From: Halicephalobus mephisto | Lineage: Eukaryota; Nematoda; Chromadorea; Rhabditida; Panagrolaimidae | Reading direction: 5' to 3' | Length of the DNA stretch: 64,000 nucleotides | Assembly (NCBI GenBank): GCA_009193035.1 | Contig: SWDT01000045.1 | Coordinates: 62,001-126,000 of the forward strand | Part shown: in pieces, positions 36,430 to 48,321 of the stretch | Numbering within the stretch: the stretch's first letter is position 1 | Layout of the letters: the number at the start of each line of letters is the position of its first letter | Notes under the pieces: generated by a model | What the model was told of the DNA's origin: nothing | The model's database searches: none | Seen by the model: only the letters and a program-made list of their open reading frames with translations | Translations under genes and position numbers: made by a program

Positions 36430-37400
36430 ATTACCATTAGAAAGTCTGAGGTGAAATTAAACCATCTTGCCGAAGTTTCACAGGTTATTAAAGATGAGCA
36501 TTACGGGCTAGACTTGAATTTTCGCCTATCTAGAACTTTGATAACCATTACAAATGAATATAACAACTTCTATCAATACAAAAATATCTCACAAACGGTT
36601 GTTCTTACTTTCACTATATTGGATGCGTGAATGTGAAAACTTCAAAATGTGAAGGATCAAGTGCAGGTGTTTTAAACGAATCTTTTTATTCAAGATAAAA
36701 AATACCATTATTTAAAACATTGTCATTTATTAATTAATGAATATATTTGTCAGAAATCAATCAGAAAAGCTAAATTAAAAGCATATAATGGGATGAAACC
36801 TTATGAGGTATATATTGATGACTGGAAAATGACAAAACAAATTCTGAGAATGAATTTCCTATATATTTTCAATTAAGAAAAAGCTTTATGAAGTGGTGTA
36901 ATGAAATTCAAAAATAACACCAGATAGTATTTCCATGGAATACCACAGGCTGCAACATAAGAAGAAAGATTAATGTTTATTGCTTCGAAGACTGTTTTTA
37001 TTTCTGCTACTGATCATGGACTAAGTGCAATAGCTTCTGCTCCTATTTTGTGTGCTGATGTTATTGTTAAAACCAGTTCTCAAAGATATTTACAAATATT
37101 TCACATCCATGCTCTTGTAGAAAGCAACTCTGCTAGAGATTGAGAATAAAAACACAATTCTGATGGTTGTTATACAAGATGAAGAGGACAGTATCTACTC
37201 TAAAATTGTAAATATAATTTCAAATAGATAGAAGTCCTTAAGGATAAAACCAAATTTGAAGCGCATTCATCTAGACTATGAAGCAGCTTTGCAAAACAAA
37301 TTTAGGAACTGAATGAATCAAATAACATTTACAGGTGTTTGTTCCATTATGCTCGAAATATGGCTATTCCCATGCTGCGAATATCCCGACAGCATGGATT
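36430..37400 (+). pseudogene. Degenerate MULE-like transposase remnant
   Basis: Scattered frames match a Mutator-like transposase in order: a KSEVKLNHLAEV segment (FLYWCH-like start), ...RKAKLKAYNGMKPYEVYIDDW, a FIASKTVFISATDHGLSAIA-ADVIV-YLQIFHIHAL core, and a YRCLFHYARNMAIPM segment corresponding to the CFFH helix. Several stops and frame changes interrupt it. No terminal repeats were found. It directly follows the piggyBac copy. The sequence 37400-38400 has no further gene; part of it is GAATCTTCTAG-type filler. Confidence 0.6.
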
Positions 37401-38428
37401 ACTTATTTAAGGAAGTTTTATCACCATCTTCACACTATTCATTTTGGCGGATATTAGTCTGACAACGAGCATGAAGAAATGGAAAATTACATCAAGTTCT
37501 GGATCAGCAGACAAGGAAATAGTTGGACTCTCTGGAGACTGCGTAGAACGCAAAATACTAATTTCGCAGAAAACCATAATGGAAAAAAAGATTCTATTTT
37601 CAACAACCAACCTTGGGCAGATTCACTTTTAATAAACTTCGATGCGTTGAAATAGAAAACAATAGATTAACTTATTAGCATTTTGATATTGTAATAGTTC
37701 CTGAAAGTTACAATATTTTCAAACTGAAAATGTCCTTTTCCACATTTCTTCTCGTAACAGATAACATATTTTAGTTGATTTGTGGAGCATCTGAAAGTTC
37801 ATTTTCGGTTCTATACCGATGGGAAATCTTAAAACCCCAGATTTACCGGTTATTTAAACAAAATAATCTAAATGTTAGATCGTCAAGAAAATTCGGAGTC
37901 TACTTTGGCAAAAAAATCTAAATTCGTTTTTCCAAAATGAGGTCGTATCAAAGATTTATGAATTTTTCTGCGTAATAGTCTCAACCCTAATTCTCAAAAC
38001 TTTCCAGAATAATTGGAATCTTCTATTTCAGATCATTTCAGAAGTTTCTATTGCATTTTAGAATTTTCTGGAAGATTCTATCCTCTTTCATAAGATTCTC
38101 AAGAATTTCGGAAATTTCCATCAGATTCTGAAGGATTCTGATTCATAAAAAAGAGCTTTCAAAATCTAAAATAAAACTTAATGATTTCTTAAAGTTCATA
38201 TATCCATGCTCAGAATTATGTAATTTCGCTATTAAATTTATAAAGACGTTTATTATTTTATTATTTAACTTCATTTTAGAATATTTGTTTAATTTTCAAT
38301 TGTTGTTTTTCCGCGAAAATTGATAACGTGTCTCGAACGACAAAGAGCGCGAAGGATTGGATTTTTGATTTCGAAATTTCCCACTTTTTAAATTTTAGTA
38401 TTTCTATTATTTTGAAGATCTCCTGAAG

Positions 38429-41400
38429 ATGGTGTACTTAGAATCTCTCAAGATGCAGAACATCAGAAGTATCGGTGACAAACCTCACGCGATCGAGTTT
38501 CTCCGACCGTTGACGTTGATCCAAGGCAACAACGGCACTGGAAAAACCGTAAGTTTCATATATCAATTTCCACTGTACTGTTCTAATAACTCTCTGTAGA
38601 CCATCATCGAAGCTCTGAATTACGTCACAAGCGGGTCTTTGCCATCGGGACAACTGGCCACTTTCATCCACGACCCAAAGGTAATTGTCCATATATGAAT
38701 TCCCTCTAATTCCCTTCCAGATTGCCCAGAAGAAGAGAGTCGATGCTCAGATTATGTTGAAATTCAACAATATCGGCGGCTCGACGACGGTAGCGACGAG
38801 AAGGATGCTGTCCCAAGTCAAGCCGAATGCCAACGGCGTGACTACGAAATCCGACGAATCCAACATAAAAATCATCAACAATAAAGGCAAGGAAGAGACG
38901 ATTTCCACCAAGGTATCTGACTTCAACGCTGCTGTCGTGAAGCATCTAGGAGTAAGTCCAGCGGTTCTGGAGAACGTGATTTTTTGTCATCAGGAAGAAT
39001 CTAACTGGCCCCTTTGTGAACCGAAAAAGTTGAAAGAAAAATTCGACAAAATTTTCGAAGTTTCCGAATATGTCAACGTGATGAATAACATCAAGGACGA
39101 AAGAAAAAAGTTGGAAAACGATATAAAGGTGATAGAAGGAGAGCTGCCGTACCTCGAGGACAACGTCGACAGACTCAACAAGCTCCAAACTGAGTACTAC
39201 AAGAAAACAAAGTATTTCGAGAAACAATCAACTTCCAAAAAAGAACTAGAAGAAAAACTGGCCGGACTGGAAGGAACCGAAAAGCAACTTCGAGACGAAT
39301 ACGCCAAGGCACGAGGCGATGCTGAACATAAATGTTTGTTTTTTTAACTTTTTAATATTCTTATGCAATGCAATCAAGTCAACCTCATTTCTATGGAGTT
39401 ACTTTGCTGTTACTACTTAAGTATTTTCATATATAATATTTGGTTTTTGAGGGTTTAGTAGCCCATGCGACTTTAATCTAGAAGTTTCCAGATTAATCCA
39501 GGCAGAATATAGCTCCAGAAATTGATTACAATCGTCATATAAACTGCTTTAGTTTTTCGAAAGTTCTGGAAAAATTTCTAAAACAACTTTGTTAAAAATG
39601 TATTATTTTACACAATATGATTTTAAAATCGACGTTTAAATCAAATTTTAAAATTCCCCAAAAACTTTAGAAATTCGTTCTGAGACTATTTTATAAAAAT
39701 TTACTTTTATTTTTTGTAATAACGTGATTTCTAGGGAAAATCCAAGCGGAATTGGCTGAAAAAAGAGAAAAAATCAACAAGGATATTGTAGAAAAAACAA
39801 AGGAATTAACTTCTTTGAATCAAGAAATTGAACAAATTAAAAAATGTCTCCAAACTGAAGCTGATTGGAAATCCAAAACCAAGGAATTGGAAAAAGCCAT
39901 GGAAAGAAGCAAATCTGATCTAGATGAATTATTCAAAAATTCGGTCAATAAAAATTTTGCGTAAGTTTTTTTAAAAGTTTTTTATAAATTAATTTTTTTT
40001 CAGAAATGAAGTAGAAGTTTTACATAGTGAATTAGAAGACAAATTTCGAACAGCAAATAACAGTTTTAAGAAAATCGACGACGAAGTTAAAAAAATTGAA
40101 GCAGAATTTTCAAGATTATCGATGACGGTTGATTTTAATGAAAAAAATATAGCTAAAAAGACGGACCTTATTACTCAAAACGGAGTTACGGTAGATAATG
40201 TGAAATCGAAAACGGAGGAAATTACGGTAGAATTGCAAGAAAAAAGAGCCGAACTTGGACAACAAAAAGGATGTTCGTTTTTGTACTCCAAGTGGCAAAA
40301 TGACATAGAATCTAAAAAGTGCTGTCCGTTGTGTGATAGAGGATATGAGAAATCCGATCAAGTGAAGAAATTAGCAGAAAAAATTCAAAGAATGAACCGG
40401 GATTTGCCAGATGAAATCGAGACATTGAAAAAACGAGTTATTCAGCTTGAAGAAAAAGAAAAAAAATTACTCTCAGTAATTCCGTGGGTAAATGAAATAG
40501 AAGATTTAATAATTAAAGTTAAAAATGATAAAGAAGATTTGTCAAAAAAAGAAGAAATTAAAAAAAATAAAAAAGATGAATGGCAAAAATTGAAAATGGA
40601 ATTTGAAGAAATTCAGATGAAAAAACAAAAAACGAAAGAAATCCTAGGAGAAGCCAGAAATTTAGACAGAATTATGAAAGAAGTAAAAAAATTTGAAAAT
40701 GAATTTTTAAAAGAAAAAGAAAAATTAAATTATGATTTTGATTCAGAATTATTAAAAAAGAAAAAAGACGATCTGGATTGGCAAGTAGAAGATCTGAAAG
40801 AAGAAATCACAAGTCTCAACATGAATCTAAAAACACTCAAGGAATCTGATTCTCAAAATTCTGAAAATGAAAAAGAAGTTTTAAAAAAAGTAAGTTTTTT
40901 ATTAGAGAAATTAAATTTTACTTTTAAAAAATCGGAATTTTATTAGTTTTTTTAAAAGTCAAAATTTTATTAATTTTATTCTTTAAAAGTCAAAATTTTA
41001 CTTTTTAGAAATCGATATTTTATTAATTTTATTCTTTAAAAGTTGAAATTTTTTAAATTTTACTTTTTAAAAATCGGAATTTTATTAATTTTACTTTTTA
41101 AAAATCGAAATTTTATTAATTTTACTTTTTAAAAATTGAAATTTTATTAATTTAAAATTTGTTTTTTTAAATTTAATTTTTAAATTTTCAGCTGAATTCT
41201 GTTATTGGTGAAATGAAGGACGTAAATAATAAATTAAAAGAAACAGAAGGTGTTTTAAAAAACCTAAAACAAGATCTCCAAGACAGAAAAAATGAAATTA
41301 AAAAATCAGGATCGGATTCGCTGGATAAATTAAGAGACAAAATGGCAGAGAAATTAATCCTAGAACAAGTGACCAAGGATCTAGAAGTATTTTCGAAATC

Positions 41401-42535
41401 CCTAGATGATGCGATTATTAACTACCATACTCGGAAAATGGAAAACATAAACATGATTTTAGAAGAACATTGGTCTCATGTATACGGTGGAACAGATATA
41501 GAAACAATTAAAATTCGGTCTGATTCTAGTTCAACAGGAACGAAAAAATCATACGATTATAAAGTAGTAATGGTAATTGATGGAAAGGAGCTAGAAATGA
41601 GAGATAGGTGTTCAGCAGGACAGAAAGTTTTGGCTTCTATTCTTATTAGAGTCGCTTTGTCAGACGTTTTTGCCACTGGATGCCCGGTTCTTGCTTTAGA
41701 TGAACCAACGACGAATTTGGATAGAGATAAGGTAAGATATTTTAGATTTTTATTTTTCAATTCTGATGTGAAAGAACGAGATATGTAAAAATAGTAAATT
41801 TGGCAACTTGATTTCCCCTTTTTTTATGTTTTAAAGAAATCTAAAAATCAGTGTTCAAGTAATTTTGGAAAATTTAATTTTTTTATTTTTATAATAATTT
41901 GATTTTTTGAATTCCCGCGTAAAAAAATATGCAAAAAAGGAAAAAGTGGTAAATCTGGCAGATCGGTCTCCTTTGTTTTTACCTAAATTTTAGAATACTC
42001 TAGAAATCTATGTTAAAACAATTTTGGAAATTTTTGATTTTGAAATAATTTGATTTTTTAAATTCCCGTGCAAAAAAGAGATATGTAAAAAAAGTGGTAA
42101 ATCTGGCAACTCTTATTTTTGCTTAAATTTTGGAATATTCTAGAAATTCACAGTAAAACATTTTTTAGAAATTTTCGCTAAAAAAAATCAAATTTATGAA
42201 AATAAAAAAATCACAATTTTTTACTAAATTAATTTCTTTAATTTTATTGAATTTTTTAATAATTGTTTTACGATAATTTTTAGATTTTTATCGAAATAAT
42301 TTTTGTAATTTTCGTTTTTCAGGTCGAAAATGTGGCTGAAATGTTGGAAAATCTCTTACGACTTCGAGAAAATAATTTGCAATTGATTATTATTACACAT
42401 GATACTGAATTTGTAAGCAGATTATATAGGGCATGTTCTCCAGAATATTTCTATGGACTTTCCAAGGACGATTACGGTGTTTCAGTACTTAGACGTCATA
42501 CTAGAATGGGTGAAACTACAGAACTCGATGGATAA
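38429..42535 (+). CDS. rad-50: DNA repair ATPase RAD50, short coiled coil
   Basis: Seven exons (38429..38548, 38600..38680, 38721..39333, 39735..39960, 40004..40889, 41192..41731, 42323..42535) join in phase to 892 residues. Walker A GNNGTGKT is at 33-40; the Q-loop glutamine is in FCHQEESNWPL (about 158); the zinc hook CCPLC is at about 453; the ABC signature RCSAGQKVLASILIRVAL is near 780; Walker B and D-loop VLALDEPTTNLD are near 810; the C-terminal beta region follows (IIITHDTEFV). RAD50 with MRE11 tethers and processes DNA double-strand breaks. RAD50 is normally about 1300 residues; here each coiled-coil arm is roughly half length. All visible introns keep phase, so a missed exon is possible but not indicated. 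Introns 1 and 2 are only 51 and 40 bp, and each contains CATATAT. Confidence 0.95.
41895..42070. repeat. Dispersed intronic repeat R1 in RAD50 intron 6
   Basis: Same order of blocks as the OATP intron copy: AATTCCCGCGTAAAAAA, GGTAAATCTGGCAGATCGG, TCTCCTTTGTTTTTACC, then CTATGTTAAAACAATTTTGG. A second partial copy follows to about 42160. Confidence 0.88.
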
Positions 42536-42599
42536 CTTTGTACCGAGGGCTATAAAGAGGTCGACGTCAAAGTCAAAGTCGAAATTCGCAGTATGCTTG

Positions 42600-42865
42600 C
42601 GATATTTAAGCGAATTAATTGATATTTTTATAATTTTATTTACGAAAATCTCAAAATTCCCAGTATTTAAGCGAGTTAATTGAAGTTTTTGTAGTTTTAG
42701 TTTACAAAAATCTCAAAAACTATTGTCTGTTTGCGATATTTAAGCGAATTAATTGATATTTTTATAATTTTATTTACGAAAATCTCAAAATTCCCAGTAT
42801 TTAAGCGAGTTAATTGAAGTTTTTATAATTTTAGTTTACGAAAATCCCAAAATTTGCAACTTGCT
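42600..42865. repeat. ~127 bp direct repeat, 2 copies, after RAD50
   Basis: GCGATATTTAAGCGAATTAA to AGTTTACAAAAATCTC occurs twice in tandem just past the RAD50 stop. The rest of the RAD50-PTR spacer (42870-43190) shows nothing else. Confidence 0.85.
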
Positions 42866-43193
42866 TGCGGTATTTGATTGGTTTTCTCAATCGTGCAAAA
42901 ATTTGATTTCGATTTCGACCGTTTTATAGACCTCAATATTGGTTACTTAATTTTTTAAGTTTTTAATGTGGATTTTTACCGAATATCCTTGTTTGATTGC
43001 CCTCGAAAAAAGTGTTGTTTGATCACTTGATCTATGGTCAGCAAGGAAATCCGGATGAATGTAATGCCCTGAGGGGATTTTATTAATTGTAAAAAAAATT
43101 AAAAATTTTCGTTGTAATTTTTGAATTGAGAATTGGAACAGGTCAAGGTACTCTACCTGAGGGCATTTACGTTCTTGACTGAATTTTAAAAAA

Positions 43194-46100
43194 ATGACTA
43201 AAATTGAAAATGGATTTAGTGAAAATTACGAGGCAACTGGGTCAGACATGTCTTCGTATTTTAGTCAGGCGGATCTCTTTGATCTTTTTTGAATCCTGGA
43301 TTCAGACTATAATGTTTTCGAATTTGATTAATATTAAATATTTTTTAAAATATGCTCCATTAGAAAAACCCTGGGCAAATATTTGCGGAAATTACTGTAA
43401 ATTTGTGTCGAAAAATCCAATTTTTTTTATTATTTTTCCCATTTTTTTAACATTTATATTATCATTGAGTATTTTTGGCAATTTCAAAATAGTAAGAGGA
43501 GTACATTACTTGTATTCTCCTTTAAATGCTGAATGGAAAAATGAAGAATATGTTTTTAAAAATAATTGGGCAAAATCGGATTCGAAATTTTATCCTGGAA
43601 AAGATTTTCTTCTTCGAAAAGGCCTCTACGTCATCCTCGAGGCCAAAGACGGGAAAAATGTTCTTAGATCTGGCCATGCTAAGGAATTTATTGATTTTCT
43701 TGATTGGATCAAAAATTCAACGTTTATATCCAAATCCGGTATGCCGTACTCCTACAGCGAAATTTGCTTAAGGTTCCAAAACGAATGTTTTTCAAATATT
43801 CAAGCCAGATTTCTCGCTGAAATTTTTTTAAAACATGATCAAGTAAGTTTTTTAAAAATAAAATAATGTAATTTTTTAAATTAAAAACAAAATAATGTAA
43901 TTTTTTAAATTTGAAAATTTTAATTTAAAAAAAACAATGTAATTTTTAAAATTTTAATTTTTAAAAACAATGTAATTTTTTTAAAAATAAAATACTATAA
44001 TTTTTTAAATTCAAACTTTTTACTATTTTTGATTTAAAAATAATATAGTTTTTAAATTAAAAATTTATATTATTTTATTTTAAAAGTTGTTTATTTAAAA
44101 ATATTTTTTTTTAATTGGAAAAATTTGATTTTTTAAAAATTATAATATTCAACTTTTTATTTTTTATTTTCTTTAAATTATAATATTTAATTTTTAATTT
44201 TTTTAAAATTATAATATTTAATTTTTAATTGTTAATTTTTTATTTTTTTTAAATTATAATATTGAACTTTTTATTTTTTATTTTTTAAGAAAAGTTTCAA
44301 CGTGACTTTTCCGAAATTTCGTTCGGAATTCGCGACGGAACCAATTGACATTTCGAAGACGATCGGAGGAGTCGAGTTGGATTCCGATGGAAAAACGGTC
44401 ATCGGAGCGAAGAACTGGCTAATACTGTATCAATTAAAACAGGAAACCAAGGTCATTGAAGAATTAAGCACGTGAGTTTAAAAAATTATTTATTTTATTT
44501 CAAAATTTAAAAAAAATTAAAAAATTAAAAACTTAAAAAAATTAAAAAGTACTCTCACCACGAAATTTAAAAATTTTATTATTTTAGATAATTTAAAAAT
44601 TTTTTTATTTTAAATAATTTCAGTTTTTTTATTTTTCAAATTTAATTTTTTTTATTTTAAATAATTTCGAAATTTCTACACAGCTTTAATTTATGAATTT
44701 TTAGGGATTTCGAACTGCAAATAAGTGAAAAAATCGACAAAAATGAAATGGGTCTGGAGCTGCTGAAGGCGTACTATTACCATTCTGAAACTTTCGACAT
44801 TGAACTCGCCGAAGGGAATTTGAAAATTGTTCCTAGGTAAGTATTTTACAATTTATAAAAAATATATTAAATTTCAGATTTACAATAACTTTCGTGATTT
44901 TGATCGTTTTTTCTGTTCTTTGTACTTTCAACATAGCTTGGACCAGGACGAATCTGAAATCTGGATCTGTTCCGGTGGTAGATTGGGTCATGTCGAAACC
45001 GCTACTGGGTGTGGTTGGAGTAATATCGACTCTCATGGCGATAGTGTCTGCCGTGGGACTCATGCTGTGGCTGGACGTGACTTTCGTCGACATGTGCAGT
45101 GTGATGCCGTTTTTGTCTCTCACGATCGGAATAGATGATACTTTTTTGATTTTAGCTGCATGGCATGAAACAAGTAGAAGTCTTACAGTAGAAAAACGAA
45201 TAGAAATCGCTATGAGACATGCAGGAGTATCTATTTCGATAACTTCGTTGACGGACAGTCTGGCATTCCTAATCGGAGCCATTGCTCCATTGCCCGCGGT
45301 GATTTATTTTTGTTATTATTCTTGTGCTGCTATTTGTTTTATATTTCTATATTCAATGACCATATTTGTCGCTTTTTTGAGTATATTCGGACATTGGGAA
45401 GAACAAGGAAGACACGCAATCTGTTTCTGGAAAGAAACCGCCGACATCCAACGAGCTGGTAAGTCTTTTGTAAAAAATTTTTCATATATCAAAAACAACT
45501 TTAATTCAATATTTTCTTGATTTAGATGGAAATAATCAACAAATTATAGAAAATTAAACATATTTAATTATATATAAAAAAATCCGTGAAAAAAAATTGT
45601 TATTTATAATTTTCAAATTTTCGATTGTGTTCATATATCAAAAACAACTTTAATTCAATATTTCCTTAATTTAGATGTAAATAATCAACAAATTATAGAA
45701 AATTAAACATATTTAATTATATATAAAAAAATCCGTGAAAAAAAATTGTTATTTATAATTTTCAAATTTCCGATTGTGTTCATATATCAAAAACAATTTT
45801 AATTCAATATTTTCTTGATTTAGATGTAAATAATCAAAAACTTTTTAAAAAATGATCGTAATTGAAAATATATAAAATAAAAATTAAAAAATGACTTTTT
45901 ATAAGTAATTTTTCTTATTTTTGAGATTTTCAGAAACGGAATCGAAACTTACATGTCTTCTGAACTTGGGAAGTAAATCAAGTGATCTCTTGAATGGATC
46001 CTCTTCGGACTTCGGAAGGGACTCTCCAGAAGTCAAACAAGATAACCGGTTATGGTATCAAAAGTTTTTTGCCGATGTTTATACTCCTTTTATTTGCCAC

Positions 46101-48245
46101 CCAGTTTCTCAAGTGTTCGCTTTACTCAGCTTTATCGCTTACGTCATCATCACGTATTACGGTATTCAGAACATGGTTGTCGGGTTTGATGTGGGTTTTT
46201 TGGATTGATTTATTTGGAAAACAAAAAGTATAATCCTCTAAAATGCACAAACATGGAAAAAAACTAAAAATTTAAAGTTTAAATTAAAAAGTAAAAATAC
46301 TTTAAATTCGAATATTTCCATAGCAGCGGATTTTGGCGTTCTGTTCTGGTACGCGATTTACCTTTTACTTTGAGTGCGAGTCACTTTTGACAAACCATTC
46401 ATTTCTTATACTGAAGAGAATTAGGTCTATCATTCCTTTTTTCTTAGTTCTAGTCAGTGCGAGTCATTTCTAGCAAACCATTCATTCACCCAAGCGCGCG
46501 TCAATTTCGACAATTGCCAAATTTACCTTTTTTTCATTCTCGCTCTCTCCACGCGGGAATTTAAAAATTCAAAAAAATTACATAACATTTTAAAAATTTT
46601 ATTAATAAAAAAGTAGAATTTTATATAAAAATGTTTTTAAAAAATACATATCGATAAAAAAGTAAAATTTATAAAAAATTATTTTTATTCATAAATTTTC
46701 CAATTTTATAAAAAATTATTTTTATTCATAAATTTTTAATTTCAGTTAATTAACATTGTCCGGATGGATTCGCCTCCTCGTCGGTTCCTTGAACTTCAAT
46801 CGGAATATTTTCTGAATGACGTCAGCAAACTGGATGTTGCGGTTCTCCGACCTCCGAATTTAGGAAATCAAAACGAAAAAAAAGTTTTTTTAAATATTTT
46901 AGAAGAACTAGAAAAAACTCCCTGTTCTGCCGGAAGGAATAAGACGGATTTTTGGTATTTTGGTTACCAGAAGTACATCGAACAACTTGGATTCGGGGGA
47001 TTTTGGGATTCGATGAATCAAGACGAAAAAAGTTTTTCAGAAAATTTGAAACCTTTTTTAATAGCGAACGAAAAATATGATTACGATGTCCTGAAGTACC
47101 CTAATGACTCCATAAAGGCCTTCAGATTAACTATTCAGTTGGAAAATTACGGTAGCGATGAAAGTATTTTAAAATGTGCAAAAAAAATCAGAAAAATTTG
47201 TAAAAAATACAAAAAATTTGATATTTGGACCTACACTCCTCTTTGGAACTTGGCAGATCAGTTCGAAATAATGTGGCCTCAGACTCTCCAGGATTTGTAT
47301 ATTTCTATAATAGTCATGGTACCCATAGCCCTGCTGATGATACCCCAACCGTTTTGTGCTTTGGCTATAGCGGGAAGTATTGCATCTATAGGGTTGGGGG
47401 TTGTGGGGTTCATGACATGGTGGGGAGTCAATCTAGATGCCACTTCAATGATAACAATCGCCATGAGTGTCGGATTTTCTGTGGATTTCGCTGCTCATTG
47501 TACCTATGCTTACATGACCGAAGCTAGTTCTCATTTTCAACACGATCCGTAAGTTTTTAGAAAATTAATAAAAATAAAAATTATAAAGAAATAATTTTGA
47601 AAAATTTAAAAAACGCGAGTCGATTTTGGGACATTTACCAGATTTACCATTTTTTCCTTTTTTGCATATTTTTTTTGCGCGGGAGTTTAAAAATTCGAAA
47701 AACTATATTATTGTGAAATTTTTTTAAAAATTATTCTAACGTTAATTTCTAGGGTATTCTAAAATTTAGGTAAAAACAAAGGAGACCGATCTGCCAGATT
47801 TACCACTTTTTCCTTTTTTGCATATTTTTTTTACGCGGGAATTCAAAAAATCAAATTATTATAAAAATAAAAAAATTAAATTATTAAATTATTAAAAAAA
47901 TAAAAAAATCTAATTATTATAAAAATAAAAAAATCTAATTATTATAAAAAAAAATAAAAAAAATCGAATGATACTTTCAGAACTCCATACGAACGACTCG
48001 TTGTTGCTCTTTCTTCCGTCGGATGGCCTATAACCCAAGGATCATTTTCAGTTTTCCTAGGAATATGTACCCTGATAACAGTCCAAACTTACATCGTCCA
48101 AACATGTTTCAAAACAGTTCTTCTCGTTGTTATCTTCGGTACTGTCCATGCATTACTGTATTTGCCACTAATCCTGATGCATACTCATTGGATTTACATC
48201 AAAATTTTCAAAAAACACGGATCTTGTAAAATTACTTCTAACTAA
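43194..48245 (+). CDS. Patched-related (PTR/PTCHD) sterol-sensing-domain protein, with an apparent 1-nt frameshift in exon 1
   Basis: Exons 43194..43842, 44290..44471, 44705..44836, 44878..45458, 45934..46190, 46746..47548 and 47981..48245 join in phase to about 955 residues if one T of a six-T run at 43285-43290 is ignored. TM1 (PIFFIIFPIFLTFILSLSIF) is followed by an ectodomain. Exon 4 is the sterol-sensing domain (SVMPFLSLTIGIDDTFLILA with GIDD; SITSLTDSLAFLIGAIAPLP). Exons 6-7 repeat the RND module (WWGVNLDATSMITIAMSVGF, FSVDFAAHCTYAY). PTR proteins are expanded in nematodes, where they act in cuticle formation, moulting and sterol/lipid trafficking. Without the shift, an ATG at 43210 or 43312 would open the main frame. 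The gene converges on GTF3C3, with 76 bp between stops. Confidence 0.92.
45481..45865. repeat. ~148 bp tandem repeat, 2.6 copies, in PTR intron 4
   Basis: CATATATCAAAAACAACTTT opens each unit (45484, 45632, 45780), followed by TTAATTATATATAAAAAAAT and CCGTGAAAAAAAATTG. The copies are nearly identical, so the expansion looks recent. Confidence 0.93.
47640..47850. repeat. Dispersed intronic repeat R1, inverted, in PTR intron 6
   Basis: Reverse orientation of the OATP and RAD50 intron copies: TAAAATTTAGGTAAAAACAA, AGGAGACCGATCTGCCAG, ATTTACCACTTTTTCC, TTTACGCGGGAATTC. A diverged copy precedes it (47610-47700), and related CGCGGGAATT sequence lies at 46500-46570 in intron 5. Confidence 0.88.
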
Positions 48246-48321
48246 CCCCAGACGGGATTTTTTAAAGCTTTATTATTTCAACCGGTAAAAATAAAAACAC
48301 CCGTAAAAAATAAAAATATCA

